A stretch of 64,000 bases of DNA from Peribacillus acanthi (GCF_003073175.1 NZ_QBBX01000006.1:171515-235514); one strand, 5' to 3'. Shown: positions 36,276 through 45,131, numbered from the stretch's first letter. The notes: generated by a model not told the origin, from the sequence alone. Program-made: numbers and translations.

Positions 36276-36674
36276 TTAATACGTCAGACATTTCGCTACA
36301 ACCCATCCAACAGACAAGGATAAGCTTAATAGCATGAAGCCAACGGCACGATTGTCTTCTTCAATGGCTTTTTGAATGCTAAAACGAATCGTCACCACTT
36401 CAGCTACTATGAAAATGATAATTTGTGCTACGATACCAACAAGTCCCCAAATAACCATATCCATTAATGAAACGGAATATTCTGCAGCAGCCCCCAATAC
36501 TATAGCAAGACCTATCATTTTTCCGCCTAGGGATAGCGAGGCTGTCAGATTTTTTTCTGCAATTAATTTGAACTCCTTAATATTACGAGTGCTGATTTCG
36601 AATAAAAATAATCCTACGGTTAATAAGGCCACTGCCACCCCTAAATAAGAAGCAAAATTTAAGTATAAATTCAA
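36276..36674 (-). CDS. DUF350 (YjfL-like) membrane protein
   Basis: 132 residues with four membrane segments: YLGVAVALLTVGLFLFEIST, MIGLAIVLGAAAEYS, DMVIWGLVGIVAQIIIFIV, and GFMLLSLSLSVGWVVAKCL. The F(A/x)L(E/x)ISTRN loop and spacing fit DUF350. Function unknown; it accompanies ATP-grasp amidoligases of the YjfC type in many genomes. Confidence 0.78.
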   Translation of the reverse strand: MNLYLNFASYLGVAVALLTVGLFLFEISTRNIKEFKLIAEKNLTASLSLGGKMIGLAIVLGAAAEYSVSLMDMVIWGLVGIVAQIIIFIVAEVVTIRFSIQKAIEEDNRAVGFMLLSLSLSVGWVVAKCLTY

Positions 36675-36700
36675 GTCAGTCCCTCCCTTTTATTGTTGTA

Positions 36701-37063
36701 TTAGCCACCATAACTCTTTGAACCACTGCCAAATCCAGAGCTTCCACCAGAGGACGTCGTTGATTCATCTCTTTGTTTAGTAATTACGTTACTTTTATAG
36801 GATTTATATCCGGGAGCTTTAATTAAGCTAGAACTGTTCTTAAAGTATTTTCCTGCAAAGAACAGATATCCAAAATAAGGAGAACGGCTATCATCACATT
36901 CCCAAACTGCATCATCCTCATCCCATTCCCAATCTGTACAATTCTGATCGTCCGGAACAGGTGTGTCTGGAGTTGTGCTATATTCTTCAGTTCCACATGC
37001 AGCCAATCCAATCAGCATTGCTGTCGACGTAACACCAGCCATAACTTTTTTTGTTTTACTCAT
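36701..37063 (-). CDS. Lipoprotein of the YjfM kind, first gene of the operon
   Basis: 120 residues. Signal peptide with lipobox LIGLAACG, so the mature protein begins at Cys23 and is lipid-anchored outside. The middle is very acidic and Trp-rich (CTDWEWDEDDAVWECDDSRS) with two Cys; the tail is Ser/Gly-rich (SSGGSSGFGSGSKSYGG). GGAGGTGAA precedes the ATG. It heads the five-gene operon and may be the extracytoplasmic partner of the DUF350 protein. Confidence 0.72.
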   Translation of the reverse strand: MSKTKKVMAGVTSTAMLIGLAACGTEEYSTTPDTPVPDDQNCTDWEWDEDDAVWECDDSRSPYFGYLFFAGKYFKNSSSLIKAPGYKSYKSNVITKQRDESTTSSGGSSGFGSGSKSYGG

Positions 37064-37214
37064 ATGTTCACCTCCAACTTCGCTTATTTAGTACATACGA
37101 TTAATGAATGAAAAAGGAGTCAAAAAAATGTCTTTTATTTGTCTTTTTCCTTAAACAGCATAAAATGGTTGAATATGGTATTTTAATATTATCTAAATAA
37201 GGTGGTGACCATTC

Positions 37215-37925
37215 ATGTCAATCTTAACCTTTAACAGAATTGAAAAGGAAATGGAAGAAATCCTACATACCTATGAACAGCATAATAAATTTAAGGAAGC
37301 TCTACAAGGGTACTTAGAAATTGAAGAAAAAATAGTAGATTTTATGAATAAGTCAGAAGAAGGAAAAACGGTCGGATATAGAATACTCTCCCAATGCTAT
37401 CTACGAATCGGAAATATGTATCGCTCATTAGGGAACCCAGTAGAAGCAAACAAATACAATCTTAAGGAATTGGAATGCGCGAGCCGGTCCGGTGACACCA
37501 TTACATACGCACAAAGCATATTCTCAAAAGCTATTAATCTCATTTCGAACAAGAACGTCCAAGAAGGTTTAAAATTTCTAGACCAATCTAAGGAATTGTT
37601 TACTTCCGGTTCTACATTCGATCATATACAGGGTGTCGGATGGTATTGGATTATTAAAGCCGATTTGGCGAATAAAGGAATTGTTCCTCAACCTAATGAA
37701 GCTATTATCGAGTTTTCAAATCTTGCACTTGAACAACTTTTACCCATCAACAATTACCCTGGTATAGCCAGAGCTTACCAAGCTAGATCAATTGCTTATA
37801 ATGCCATGGGTGAAACGGCGTTGGCTCAGGAAGATGTAATAAAAACAAAGGAATACCAAGAACTGACGAATCAACAAACCAGATTACACATAGAAGAAAA
37901 TCACATAGTTAGCAGTGTAACATAA
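37215..37925 (+). CDS. TPR-repeat protein
   Basis: 236 residues, soluble, all helical. Repeats include KFKEALQGYLEIEEKIVDF, SQCYLRIGNMYRSLGNPVEA and ARAYQARSIAYNAMGETALA. The last codons form one arm of a terminator hairpin. AAGGTGGTGACC precedes the ATG. It is divergent from the amidoligase operon; partner unknown. Confidence 0.68.
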   Translation: MSILTFNRIEKEMEEILHTYEQHNKFKEALQGYLEIEEKIVDFMNKSEEGKTVGYRILSQCYLRIGNMYRSLGNPVEANKYNLKELECASRSGDTITYAQSIFSKAINLISNKNVQEGLKFLDQSKELFTSGSTFDHIQGVGWYWIIKADLANKGIVPQPNEAIIEFSNLALEQLLPINNYPGIARAYQARSIAYNAMGETALAQEDVIKTKEYQELTNQQTRLHIEENHIVSSVT

Positions 37926-37942
37926 GCGATAGTTACACTGCT
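37911..37942. terminator. Bidirectional terminator overlapping the TPR gene end
   Basis: AGCAGTGTAAC and GTTACACTGCT form an 11-bp stem between convergent genes; the left arm is coding. Confidence 0.8.
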
Positions 37943-37948
37943 TTACTA

Positions 37949-38707
37949 TTAATCTATCAACTCTGGTTTAAATCTCAACGCTAACAATCGAGTAGCATGG
38001 GCAGGATTTACTTCACATACGAGTAATTGCACTGTGTCAGGCTGAGCTTTACAAAGTCTTTCTCCCGATGGTGATACCACTGATGACGTACTGATTTGAT
38101 TCTTAAGTGCATAATTCACACTCGCAAAGAAGATATTATTTTCAACACTTCTACAAATCATAGCTGAATCATAAAATTCTGGATTTTTCACCTCTCCAGT
38201 AAATTGAGGATGGAAAACAATGCTTGCTCCTTGGCGCGCTGCCCATCTAACCGTTTCTGGATATCTCCATCCTTCATGACAAATGACGATTCCAAAGGTA
38301 TCATCATTGATCTTAAAAATCTTTCTCTCTTTACCAGGTTCATAACCAAACTGGTCCTCATCTGGATCGATTTGATTTTTCGTTTGGTATCCAAGAACTT
38401 CTCCATCTCTTGAAATCACAAATGCTACAATATGTGTTCCCAATTCATCCTTCCATTCAGTAGGCAAGATAACAGAAACATTACATTCTTTGGCTAACAA
38501 TCTGATTTCCTCTAAAGCCTTTTCCTGAAACTCATGATTGTAAACTTCCACTTCATATCCAACACCTCTTAAACCAGGAAGAATAGATTCTGGGAAACAA
38601 ACAATATCACAATTTTCAATAGAGGCCTCCATTATCATTTCCTTTACACTTTTCAGCCCGTCATAAGGAGTTTCAGGAAATCTTGTCTGAGCTAATCCAA
38701 TTCTCAA
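37949..38707 (-). CDS. Carbon-nitrogen hydrolase (nitrilase superfamily)
   Basis: 252 residues with the Glu-Lys-Cys triad: Glu in VCFPESILPG (about residue 40), Lys in YQTKNQIDP (about 109) and Cys in GIVICHEGWR (about 144). Such enzymes cleave amides or nitriles, for example omega-amidase, carbamoylputrescine amidase. The substrate is not evident. Monocistronic on the minus strand. Confidence 0.85.
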   Translation of the reverse strand: MRIGLAQTRFPETPYDGLKSVKEMIMEASIENCDIVCFPESILPGLRGVGYEVEVYNHEFQEKALEEIRLLAKECNVSVILPTEWKDELGTHIVAFVISRDGEVLGYQTKNQIDPDEDQFGYEPGKERKIFKINDDTFGIVICHEGWRYPETVRWAARQGASIVFHPQFTGEVKNPEFYDSAMICRSVENNIFFASVNYALKNQISTSSVVSPSGERLCKAQPDTVQLLVCEVNPAHATRLLALRFKPELID

Positions 38708-38896
38708 TATGTTTTTCTCCTTTGTCTATAAATTTAATAAAATTATAAAAGAAAACAATGGAAAAAAGTCAGTGAAACTATAATTTTTTTGTGGGAGAAA
38801 ACTCTTATTATCTTGGCAATCACATCAATTGAAAATACCTTCCTTTACATTAACGCAATATTATTAAACAAAGATGTTTACATTTGGGATCGTTTC

Positions 38897-38938
38897 TAAA
38901 AAATCAAACGCCTTGGACAATTCATGTTCAAGGCGTTT
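38897..38938 (-). terminator. Terminator after the repetitive protein gene
   Basis: AAACGCCTTG and CAAGGCGTTT form a 10-bp stem followed on the minus strand by GATTTTTT. Confidence 0.8.
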
Positions 38939-39522
38939 TATAATTTCTCTTCTTCTTTGTCTACATTTTTATTACCATTTTCCAAGGAAACGCCAATTGC
39001 AGATACGACCGAACCGCCCGCTTGGATCCAGCTTCCTCCAAAACCTAATGCCTCGGCTGTTTTTTCATCACCGGACAGTTTGAACTCCCCCCCAACTGCC
39101 TGTAACCCATTTCCAATTGACTGTAAGGCATTTCCACTAATGTTCAAAAATTCTTTTGAGAAACTTTCCCCGAATACTTGCACAATCCCAAGAATTCCGC
39201 CAAATGATTGTAACCAGTTGCCCGATATATCAAGTTTGGTTTTCGAAATCTCATCGTTATCTGATACAATTCCATAGATGACTGTAAGATTACCAGCAGC
39301 TTGTACTTGCTCTCCAAGCCTAGCAATAGGCCCTTCATCCACTAATGATTCCAATGCATTTCCTATTGCTTGCAATGCATTCCCTATAACATTTAACTTT
39401 TCTTTTTCCTCATCCGCTTCCTCATCGTCATCAGTGGATGGGGTACTGGCAATCGCGGATAAGATTGTTCCTATTGCTGCTACCCATGCTCCAATTACCT
39501 CTAAGAAATGACTGTTGTCCAT
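38938..39522 (-). CDS. Repetitive GNALQ/GxxLQ protein (DUF6944-like)
   Basis: 194 residues from MDNSHFLEVIG (an upstream GTG would add five). A hydrophobic start WVAAIGTILSAIAS, an acidic linker DDDEEADEEKEK, then degenerate repeats of about 17-25 residues: VIGNALQAIGNALES, ISGNWLQSFGGILG, ISGNALQSIGNGLQAVGG, LGFGGSWIQAGGSVVSAIG. The small-residue spacing suggests packed helices or a membrane-active protein. I recall such sequences under DUF6944 in Bacillaceae; function unknown. Confidence 0.65.
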   Translation of the reverse strand: MDNSHFLEVIGAWVAAIGTILSAIASTPSTDDDEEADEEKEKLNVIGNALQAIGNALESLVDEGPIARLGEQVQAAGNLTVIYGIVSDNDEISKTKLDISGNWLQSFGGILGIVQVFGESFSKEFLNISGNALQSIGNGLQAVGGEFKLSGDEKTAEALGFGGSWIQAGGSVVSAIGVSLENGNKNVDKEEEKL

Positions 39523-39785
39523 TCTCCCACAATCCACTCGTGTATATTTTATGATTATACATATTCATTCGGACAAGGAGTGGTTATTCCTCTAAAGAGC
39601 TAATACTGCAATTAAACATTGAATAAAATGAGCGAATTCCCAATTGATTCTTTTTAACTATGGATATCAATCTTCAGCAATGTAAAAATCATATGAACTA
39701 AAAATTTAATTCAAAAATAAATTCAAATTTCCCAAAATACTCCTATTTCCATTATAATAGTACTAGATATTTGGGAGGACCTACC

Positions 39786-39965
39786 ATGGTGAAAATATTG
39801 TTTATGGAGAATGAAAGAGAAATCGAAATTCAAAATCAAAAAAATGCGATTTCTACCTTAAGAAAGAACATGCCTTTGATGCTGCCACAAGGCATGTATT
39901 ACTACAACCGGCTAAAGCTTGAAAAAACGAAATTAAGGATTTTTTTAACTAAATTTGCGGATTGA
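39786..39965 (+). CDS. 59-residue protein, unknown
   Basis: GGGAGGACCTACC precedes ATG 39786, and TATAAT (39753-39758) lies 27 bp upstream of the ATG, so promoter, leader, gene and terminator are all present. The protein begins MVKILFMENEREIEIQNQKN and is helical and basic (GMYYYNRLKLEKTKLRIF). I do not recognise it. It converges with the zinc-ribbon gene and shares its terminator. Confidence 0.6.
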   Translation: MVKILFMENEREIEIQNQKNAISTLRKNMPLMLPQGMYYYNRLKLEKTKLRIFLTKFAD

Positions 39966-39999
39966 AAAACTGCCGGATTTATTTGTCTCGGCAGTTTTT
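39965..39999. terminator. Bidirectional terminator shared by two small genes
   Basis: AAAAACTGCCG and CGGCAGTTTTT form an 11-bp stem. It overlaps the last codons of the zinc-ribbon gene on the minus strand. Confidence 0.88.
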
Positions 40000-40137
40000 G
40001 CATACTTTAATAGTTTTGTTGGATTCCGTTTTATGAGGATACAATAACTTGATTCCAGTTTTCCCACACAAAGGACATTCTCCCCGTCCTCTAGACGGAA
40101 GATGGTTTAACGTCTTTCCTCGATTCCTTTTAGCCAT
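39979..40137 (-). CDS. 52-residue zinc-ribbon protein
   Basis: AAGGTG lies 7 nt before ATG 40137. The protein reads MAKRNRGKTLNHLPSRGRG, ECPLCGKTGIKLLYPHK and then IKVCKNCRDK: two CxxC knuckles 21 residues apart (Cys21/Cys24 and Cys46/Cys49), an ideal zinc ribbon, on a very basic N-terminus. That suggests nucleic acid or ribosome binding. Too short for usual gene finders. It ends inside the hairpin of the shared terminator. Confidence 0.8.
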   Translation of the reverse strand: MAKRNRGKTLNHLPSRGRGECPLCGKTGIKLLYPHKTESNKTIKVCKNCRDK

Positions 40138-40277
40138 ACCCATTCACCTTATTCCTGTTTGTCCTATTCTATATAATGTTGGACGAAGTAAAAGATTGAT
40201 AGGCTATTTGATTATCTTTATTTTTTTGGACTCTTTGATACTTTATTCTCTAGCTCAAATAAAATTGTATACACAAT

Positions 40278-40312
40278 AAAAGACACAAAATCACATCGAT
40301 TTTGTGTCTTTT
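40278..40312. terminator. Strong bidirectional terminator after the sortase operon
   Basis: AAAAGACACAAAATC and GATTTTGTGTCTTTT form a 15-bp stem with a 5-nt loop, flanked by A and T runs. Confidence 0.9.
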
Positions 40313-40315
40313 TTT

Positions 40316-40954
40316 TTAATTTTCTTGGTCTGCTTTGATGATTAATCGGTAGCGATTGGAGTTAAGAGGATGACAGGTAATTAAGGTCAACGTGTTTTTT
40401 CCTTTTGTCGGTTCCAATACTGAGAGGTCAGTGGGTTCTACGATCTTGATGGAAGAAATGGAATATGTGTAAGTGCCAGAGTATGTTTGTATCGAGATTG
40501 TGTCGCCTTCCACCATTTCTCCCAGTCGATTGAAGAACTTTCCATAGGTGTGGCTTCTATGACCTGCAAGAACCATATTCCCTACCTCATCGGGCATACT
40601 CGTAGATTCCATCCACCCCACAGCATTCTTAATACTTTTCTCATCGACCCCGGGGACGATGACTGCTTCTAGGTCAATTTTTGGGATGGCAATCTCTCCT
40701 ACCATCCCTTTTTGTGTGGATAATTTACGGTCTTTCTCTGTTTTTACATCAGATATATGTGAACTCACATTTTCCCTCAAGATTTCTCCAGGTAAAACGC
40801 GAGGAATTTGTTCAGCATATACAGAAGACCAATCTTCTCTCATCTCATCTTGGTATTTTTCAACTTTCCACCCAGTATAGAAAGGATAAATAAAGAGGAA
40901 TAAACCAGTTAAGATAAAAATGATGCTAATGTAGGTGTACTTATTTCTCTTCAC
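40316..40954 (-). CDS. srtD: Class D sortase
   Basis: 212 residues. N-terminal membrane anchor (YISIIFILTGLFLFIYPFY), then the sortase barrel: IAIPKIDLEAVIVPG, catalytic His in VLAGHRSHTYG (about 132), catalytic Cys in TLITCHPLNSNRYRLII (about 194) with the Arg in the next strand. It cleaves LPxTG-type signals and links the protein to the wall. It lies 6 bp after the LPKTG gene, so this is a dedicated enzyme-substrate pair. Confidence 0.9.
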   Translation of the reverse strand: MKRNKYTYISIIFILTGLFLFIYPFYTGWKVEKYQDEMREDWSSVYAEQIPRVLPGEILRENVSSHISDVKTEKDRKLSTQKGMVGEIAIPKIDLEAVIVPGVDEKSIKNAVGWMESTSMPDEVGNMVLAGHRSHTYGKFFNRLGEMVEGDTISIQTYSGTYTYSISSIKIVEPTDLSVLEPTKGKNTLTLITCHPLNSNRYRLIIKADQEN

Positions 40955-40960
40955 TCTTTA

Positions 40961-42379
40961 TCACTGTCCGTTCCATTGTCCGCGACGATAGAAGAATCCT
41001 CCAATACCCATTGCGATTGCGCCTAAAATCATCAAGATATTATTAGAAAATAGAGAACCTGTCTTTGGAAGCATTTCACTATCATAAGCACCAGCAACTT
41101 GTGTCATAGAGTTCGTTTCAGAGACTCCCCCAACTTCTGAACCCGAAACGCTACCAGTGGATGTTCCCCCTGTTGCATTTGGAGGTGTCTGGGATGAATC
41201 CCCGCTAGTCCCTGTAACATCCTCTTCAGCGTCCTCATCAGAATCGGTTCCACTACTACTAACTACGACCTTCATAGGCTGTAAAGTAATCAATTCCTCT
41301 CCCATCGCGAGTGTCAACGGAAGAGCAACTCCATCAAACTCCCCTTCGAATGATCCTGCTACCTTAAACGAAAGGTCGGATTTTCCTTGTGGAAGTTCAG
41401 GGATCCTCACGACAATTGAACCGTCTTTTTCAACATCAAAAGCCGCCTTGAATCCATTTAACCAAATGATATCCTCTACCTTAAAGTTAACCGGAATTTT
41501 GAAGTGTAAAGAACAAGATTTCAAACCGACATCACTTTGGTTTTCTATTCTGATTGTTGGAGTAAGCTCCACTTTTTTGTTCTTCAATTTCAAGTCCGCA
41601 GTTCCTACCAAGGATACTTTTGCCTTTATTTCATCTGTAAGGACTGGCTCCACCTCTTCTTTTTTTACTAAGAAAAATTTCACATCAAAGTGCAGCTTCT
41701 CTTCTACTAACAGATCTGGGATAGTTAACGTCATACCATCTTTAGCTTCTGTTAGGGTATATTTAACATCATCCATAAGTGGATTTTTGTTGGTCGGAGT
41801 TATCAACACAAGTTGAGGGAACCGTTCATCCAACACATATCCATCTGGAAATTGAATGGTGGCGGTCAGCCCAGTCAATGTCGTCGACTCATCGTTTTCT
41901 AAATTAAATTTATAAACAGGATGCAATTTCTTATCTTCTTTTTTCACATCTCCTTGCAACTTAATCGAGCCAGATGCATGAGCCAAAGATTCGCTGGTCG
42001 TAAAAGTACCAAACGATGTCACGGAAGAATCAATCATTAAATCTGCATCTACTTCAGTTTTGATTTCATCGTTTACTTTATCTTCGACCTTTTCTACAAC
42101 TTCATCTACTTTGTCTTTCACTTCTTCCACTAGTTCTTTACCATCTTGGGTAGTCGTTGTTACAACGATTGCCTTTGTACCACTTGTTTTCTCATAAGCT
42201 AAAGCCTTTGAATTAACTTTTAGTTGTTTAGAAGAACTGTTAATCTCTACTTTCTTCATTTCTACCTTCAAATTTTTATGCGTTTGCTTTGAATGATGAT
42301 CATTAGATGCTAACGCAGATATGGGTGTAATAGCTAAAAAGGCCGCCATCGATAAAGGAATCATTACTTTTTTTGACAA
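40961..42379 (-). CDS. LPxTG cell-wall-anchored surface protein
   Basis: 472 residues with TTG as start (GAGAGG upstream). Signal peptide to ALAS (residue 25). A helical segment with VEEVKDKVDEVVEKVEDK (about 80-110) is followed by beta-rich domains with FPDGYVLDERFPQLVLIT and FKIPVNFKVEDIIWLNG that look like DUF11/isopeptide-type modules. A Ser/Thr/Gly linker precedes the sorting signal LPKTG (about 442), a hydrophobic stretch and the RRGQ tail. It is the likely substrate of the sortase downstream. Adhesive or wall role inferred. Confidence 0.88.
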   Translation of the reverse strand: MSKKVMIPLSMAAFLAITPISALASNDHHSKQTHKNLKVEMKKVEINSSSKQLKVNSKALAYEKTSGTKAIVVTTTTQDGKELVEEVKDKVDEVVEKVEDKVNDEIKTEVDADLMIDSSVTSFGTFTTSESLAHASGSIKLQGDVKKEDKKLHPVYKFNLENDESTTLTGLTATIQFPDGYVLDERFPQLVLITPTNKNPLMDDVKYTLTEAKDGMTLTIPDLLVEEKLHFDVKFFLVKKEEVEPVLTDEIKAKVSLVGTADLKLKNKKVELTPTIRIENQSDVGLKSCSLHFKIPVNFKVEDIIWLNGFKAAFDVEKDGSIVVRIPELPQGKSDLSFKVAGSFEGEFDGVALPLTLAMGEELITLQPMKVVVSSSGTDSDEDAEEDVTGTSGDSSQTPPNATGGTSTGSVSGSEVGGVSETNSMTQVAGAYDSEMLPKTGSLFSNNILMILGAIAMGIGGFFYRRGQWNGQ

Positions 42380-42677
42380 TGTGTTCCATCCTCTCGTACT
42401 AATATAATAGTGATTTTGTCACGCTAGAATGGAGATACCCAATATTTTCTAACAACTAAACATAAAATAAAATATATTTTTTTCTTTTAAAATCCATGTT
42501 TTATACAAGTTCTAATGGGATAAAAGGGATAGTTTAATAACCTATTTGAAGTACTCTTCTTAAAAGGCCGACCCTGTTAGTTGTGTAAAATTTCTGCGTT
42601 GAGGTTAATCGATTGGGTTTGTGAAATTCGGACGTTTTCGAGAGGGAAAAATAAATCTCCTCCATAAATAATACATA

Positions 42678-42718
42678 ACGTAATATTCTTTAGGAGAAAA
42701 TACACATCAATATTACGT
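42678..42718. promoter_or_regulatory. Inverted repeat upstream of the second CBO0543 gene
   Basis: ACGTAATATT and AATATTACGT form a perfect 10-bp inverted repeat with a 21-bp spacer, ending 19 bp before the gene start. It could be an operator or a leader hairpin. The remainder of 42380-42737 shows nothing I can support. Confidence 0.5.
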
Positions 42719-42737
42719 AAAGGAAGTCAGTCATTCT

Positions 42738-43226
42738 ATGAAGAAACCTTATAAATATATAATACTTATGTTGATTCTGCCTTGGCTCACTGTTCCTCTT
42801 TTAGGCACAAGAACTGTACAAAGATTTTTACCTGGCGCATTATTTATGGCCCTGTATGTTACGGCTGAAGGATATTTGGCTGAGAAGAAAAAGTGGTGGT
42901 GGTTTCCGTTCCGCATAAAACCTAATGTTTTAGGTGAACTACCCTTAATTCTCGGTCCTTTTTTTGTCGGCTCATTATGGATTCTAAAATATACGTACGG
43001 AAAGTTTAATTTGTACGTGTTAGTCAATCTTGTGGTCGATAGCCTATTTACATACTTTACTCTAGATTGGTTCAAAAAAATTGGGTACGCCTCTCTTGTG
43101 AAGCTGACTAAATTCCAATTGTCCCTTCTGTTTTTGGTAAAGTCCTTTTTAATGTATGGTTTTCAAGTCTTATACGAAAGAGCCTTTCCATTTAATCGAA
43201 CTTGTGAATTGAATCAAAAAAAGTGA
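42738..43226 (+). CDS. CBO0543 family membrane protein, second copy
   Basis: 162 residues with four to five membrane segments (YIILMLILPWLTVPLLG, PGALFMALYVTAEGYLA, GELPLILGPFFVGSLWILKY). Conserved spots WWWFPFRIKPNVLGELPLIL and LVNLVVDSLFTYFTLDWFKK. AAAGGAAG lies before the ATG. Distant paralog of the gene at 9666. Function unknown. Confidence 0.62.
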   Translation: MKKPYKYIILMLILPWLTVPLLGTRTVQRFLPGALFMALYVTAEGYLAEKKKWWWFPFRIKPNVLGELPLILGPFFVGSLWILKYTYGKFNLYVLVNLVVDSLFTYFTLDWFKKIGYASLVKLTKFQLSLLFLVKSFLMYGFQVLYERAFPFNRTCELNQKK

Positions 43227-43250
43227 AGGGTTTGCACCTTCACTTTTTTT
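43216..43250 (+). terminator. Terminator overlapping the end of the CBO0543 gene
   Basis: AAAAAAAGTGAAGG and CCTTCACTTTTTTT form a 14-bp stem; the left arm contains the stop codon. Confidence 0.9.
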
Positions 43251-43385
43251 GTTCCAATAATTTGTATTCCTAAACAAACCTAAAACTCCTTTTGAAGAAA
43301 TCCCCATAATCTTTCTAAATCTTCGTATTGCGAAATAAATTCAAACTATTTAAACTAAAACAAAAACCAGTTTTTAGGGAGAATT

Positions 43386-44606
43386 ATGAATCGTAAATTT
43401 TTTTTATATGTTAAGGCTTTTTCAGATTTAGGAACCTTTATGGATTTAATTGCTATCAATGTATTAATGTATGTGGCGACAGGTAGTTCTGCTTGGTTAG
43501 CTGCCACCATGGCGTTTCGTACGTTGGGAGGAGTATTATCGAGTTTATTTTCAGGGGTGATCGCGGATCGATTTGACCGTAGAAAAATCATGATTTACAC
43601 AGATATTTTCCGGGCTATCATCATCTTGATGTTAATTCCCTTCCCCAATCCAATCATGATTGTTATTGTTTGCTTCCTTATAGGCTTAACGAGTAGCTTC
43701 TTTGCGGTGAGCTATAGTGCTGAAATCCCACAAATATTTGGTGAGGATAAAGTGTTAGAGACAAATGCGTTAATTTCCAGGTTAACTTCGATTAGTTTAG
43801 TGTTTGGGTTCCTTGGGGCAGGAGTAATAACAGATTTGTTAGGGTATCAAGTGACCTTGATCATTGACGCAGCAACTTACCTTATTTCAGCTCTAGTTTT
43901 GTATAAGATAAAATGGAAAACTTCAATCCCCACAGGGAATATGCAACTTTCAAATGGATTTAAAGAAAAGATTATTACAATCGGAAAAGATATAAAAGAA
44001 GTCTATTCGTTCATCTTGTTAGCTCCGATGCTGTTAATGGTCAATATTGTTTTCTTGGTGGGGGCTTTTGCAGGCGCTTCACATAATTTAGGGATACCGT
44101 TATTGGCAGAGAACATTGATACTAGTAAACAAAGCTTTTATTATGGATTAATTTGGGGTGTTTGGGGAATTGGTTCGGTGTTGGCTACGATGATCCTTCC
44201 AAAGTTAAAGAATTTACAAGGAAACCGACTGTACTATACCTGCTTTATCTCGGCAATGCTCATGTCCACCGGCTTTATTACATTTCTGTCCAATGTAAAC
44301 CTATGGATTGTATTACCTTTTGCCTTTATCACAGGTATTTTTGATGCTTTCTTTACCACCTTGCATGCTACGATCCTTCAAAAAACAGACAATCATATAC
44401 GAGGAAGAATTTTTGGAGTCGGCATGCTTTTGAAGTCATTAGGATTTGCACTCGGTTTTGTAGTTGCCCCAATATTATTGGAAGCATTGACTTTACCAAA
44501 AATGGTTTGGATTTTCCACGGCATACTTATTACAACTAGTGTTTTGATATTGTTCTATTCCATTAGAATTAGAGATAAGGATGGGAAAAGTAAACAATGT
44601 GCTTAA
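43386..44606 (+). CDS. MFS transporter (MFS_3 / siderophore-exporter-like)
   Basis: 406 residues, twelve membrane segments. Loop 2-3 motif GVIADRFDRRKIMIYTD, then FLIGLTSSFFAVSYSAEIPQ, and in the second half GLIWGVWGIGSVLATMILP. The spread of motifs fits the enterobactin-exporter-like MFS group. AGGGAG precedes the ATG. No siderophore genes are near, so the cargo is unknown. Confidence 0.82.
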   Translation: MNRKFFLYVKAFSDLGTFMDLIAINVLMYVATGSSAWLAATMAFRTLGGVLSSLFSGVIADRFDRRKIMIYTDIFRAIIILMLIPFPNPIMIVIVCFLIGLTSSFFAVSYSAEIPQIFGEDKVLETNALISRLTSISLVFGFLGAGVITDLLGYQVTLIIDAATYLISALVLYKIKWKTSIPTGNMQLSNGFKEKIITIGKDIKEVYSFILLAPMLLMVNIVFLVGAFAGASHNLGIPLLAENIDTSKQSFYYGLIWGVWGIGSVLATMILPKLKNLQGNRLYYTCFISAMLMSTGFITFLSNVNLWIVLPFAFITGIFDAFFTTLHATILQKTDNHIRGRIFGVGMLLKSLGFALGFVVAPILLEALTLPKMVWIFHGILITTSVLILFYSIRIRDKDGKSKQCA

Positions 44607-44720
44607 TCTACAAGGAAAATATTTATGATAACACCAATCCCTGCCAGATGTTATACTAATTAAGTTATTGATGAATATATTGAAATATCATCAAATTTCT
44701 TACACGAAAGGTGGGATAAA

Positions 44721-45071
44721 ATGGAGTGGTATTTAAAAGTGCTTCAAAATTATGTAGGCTTTTCCGGAAGAGCAAGACGTAAGGAATACTGGATGTTTAC
44801 GTTATTTAGTATTATTATTTCAATCGTTTTAACCGTCATTGAACTTATTATTGGCTTACCTTCTATTCTTACTGGTTTATATTCATTGGCTGTTTTGTTA
44901 CCTTCACTTGCCGTTGGAGTACGCAGATTACACGATACAGGTCGAAGTGGTTTGTGGTTATTGCTTACCCTAATACCTTTGATTGGTCCTATCATCCTTA
45001 TTGTATTTATGGCACAAGATGGACAGCCAGCTGATAACCAATATGGTTCTAATCCGAAATTTACATTTTAA
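44721..45071 (+). CDS. DUF805 membrane protein
   Basis: 116 residues. The DUF805 pattern is clear: YVGFSGRARRKEYWMFTLF at the start, then LPSLAVGVRRLHDTGRSGLWLLL and FMAQDGQPADNQYGSNPKF at the end, with three to four membrane segments between. Family function unknown. AAAGGTGGGA precedes the ATG. Monocistronic with a terminator. Confidence 0.9.
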   Translation: MEWYLKVLQNYVGFSGRARRKEYWMFTLFSIIISIVLTVIELIIGLPSILTGLYSLAVLLPSLAVGVRRLHDTGRSGLWLLLTLIPLIGPIILIVFMAQDGQPADNQYGSNPKFTF

Positions 45072-45101
45072 TATTTTGTATTTTTCTTTTTATGGAAGAG
45101 T

Positions 45102-45131
45102 AAAAGTCCAGCATTTTCGCTGGACTTTTTT
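45102..45131 (+). terminator. Terminator after the DUF805 gene
   Basis: AAAAGTCCAGC and GCTGGACTTTT form an 11-bp stem followed by Ts. Confidence 0.88.

Noticed and set aside
40049..40279. A 76-codon plus-strand frame
   Set aside because: It overlaps the zinc-ribbon gene on the other strand and has no ribosome site; the minus-strand gene explains the coding signal.
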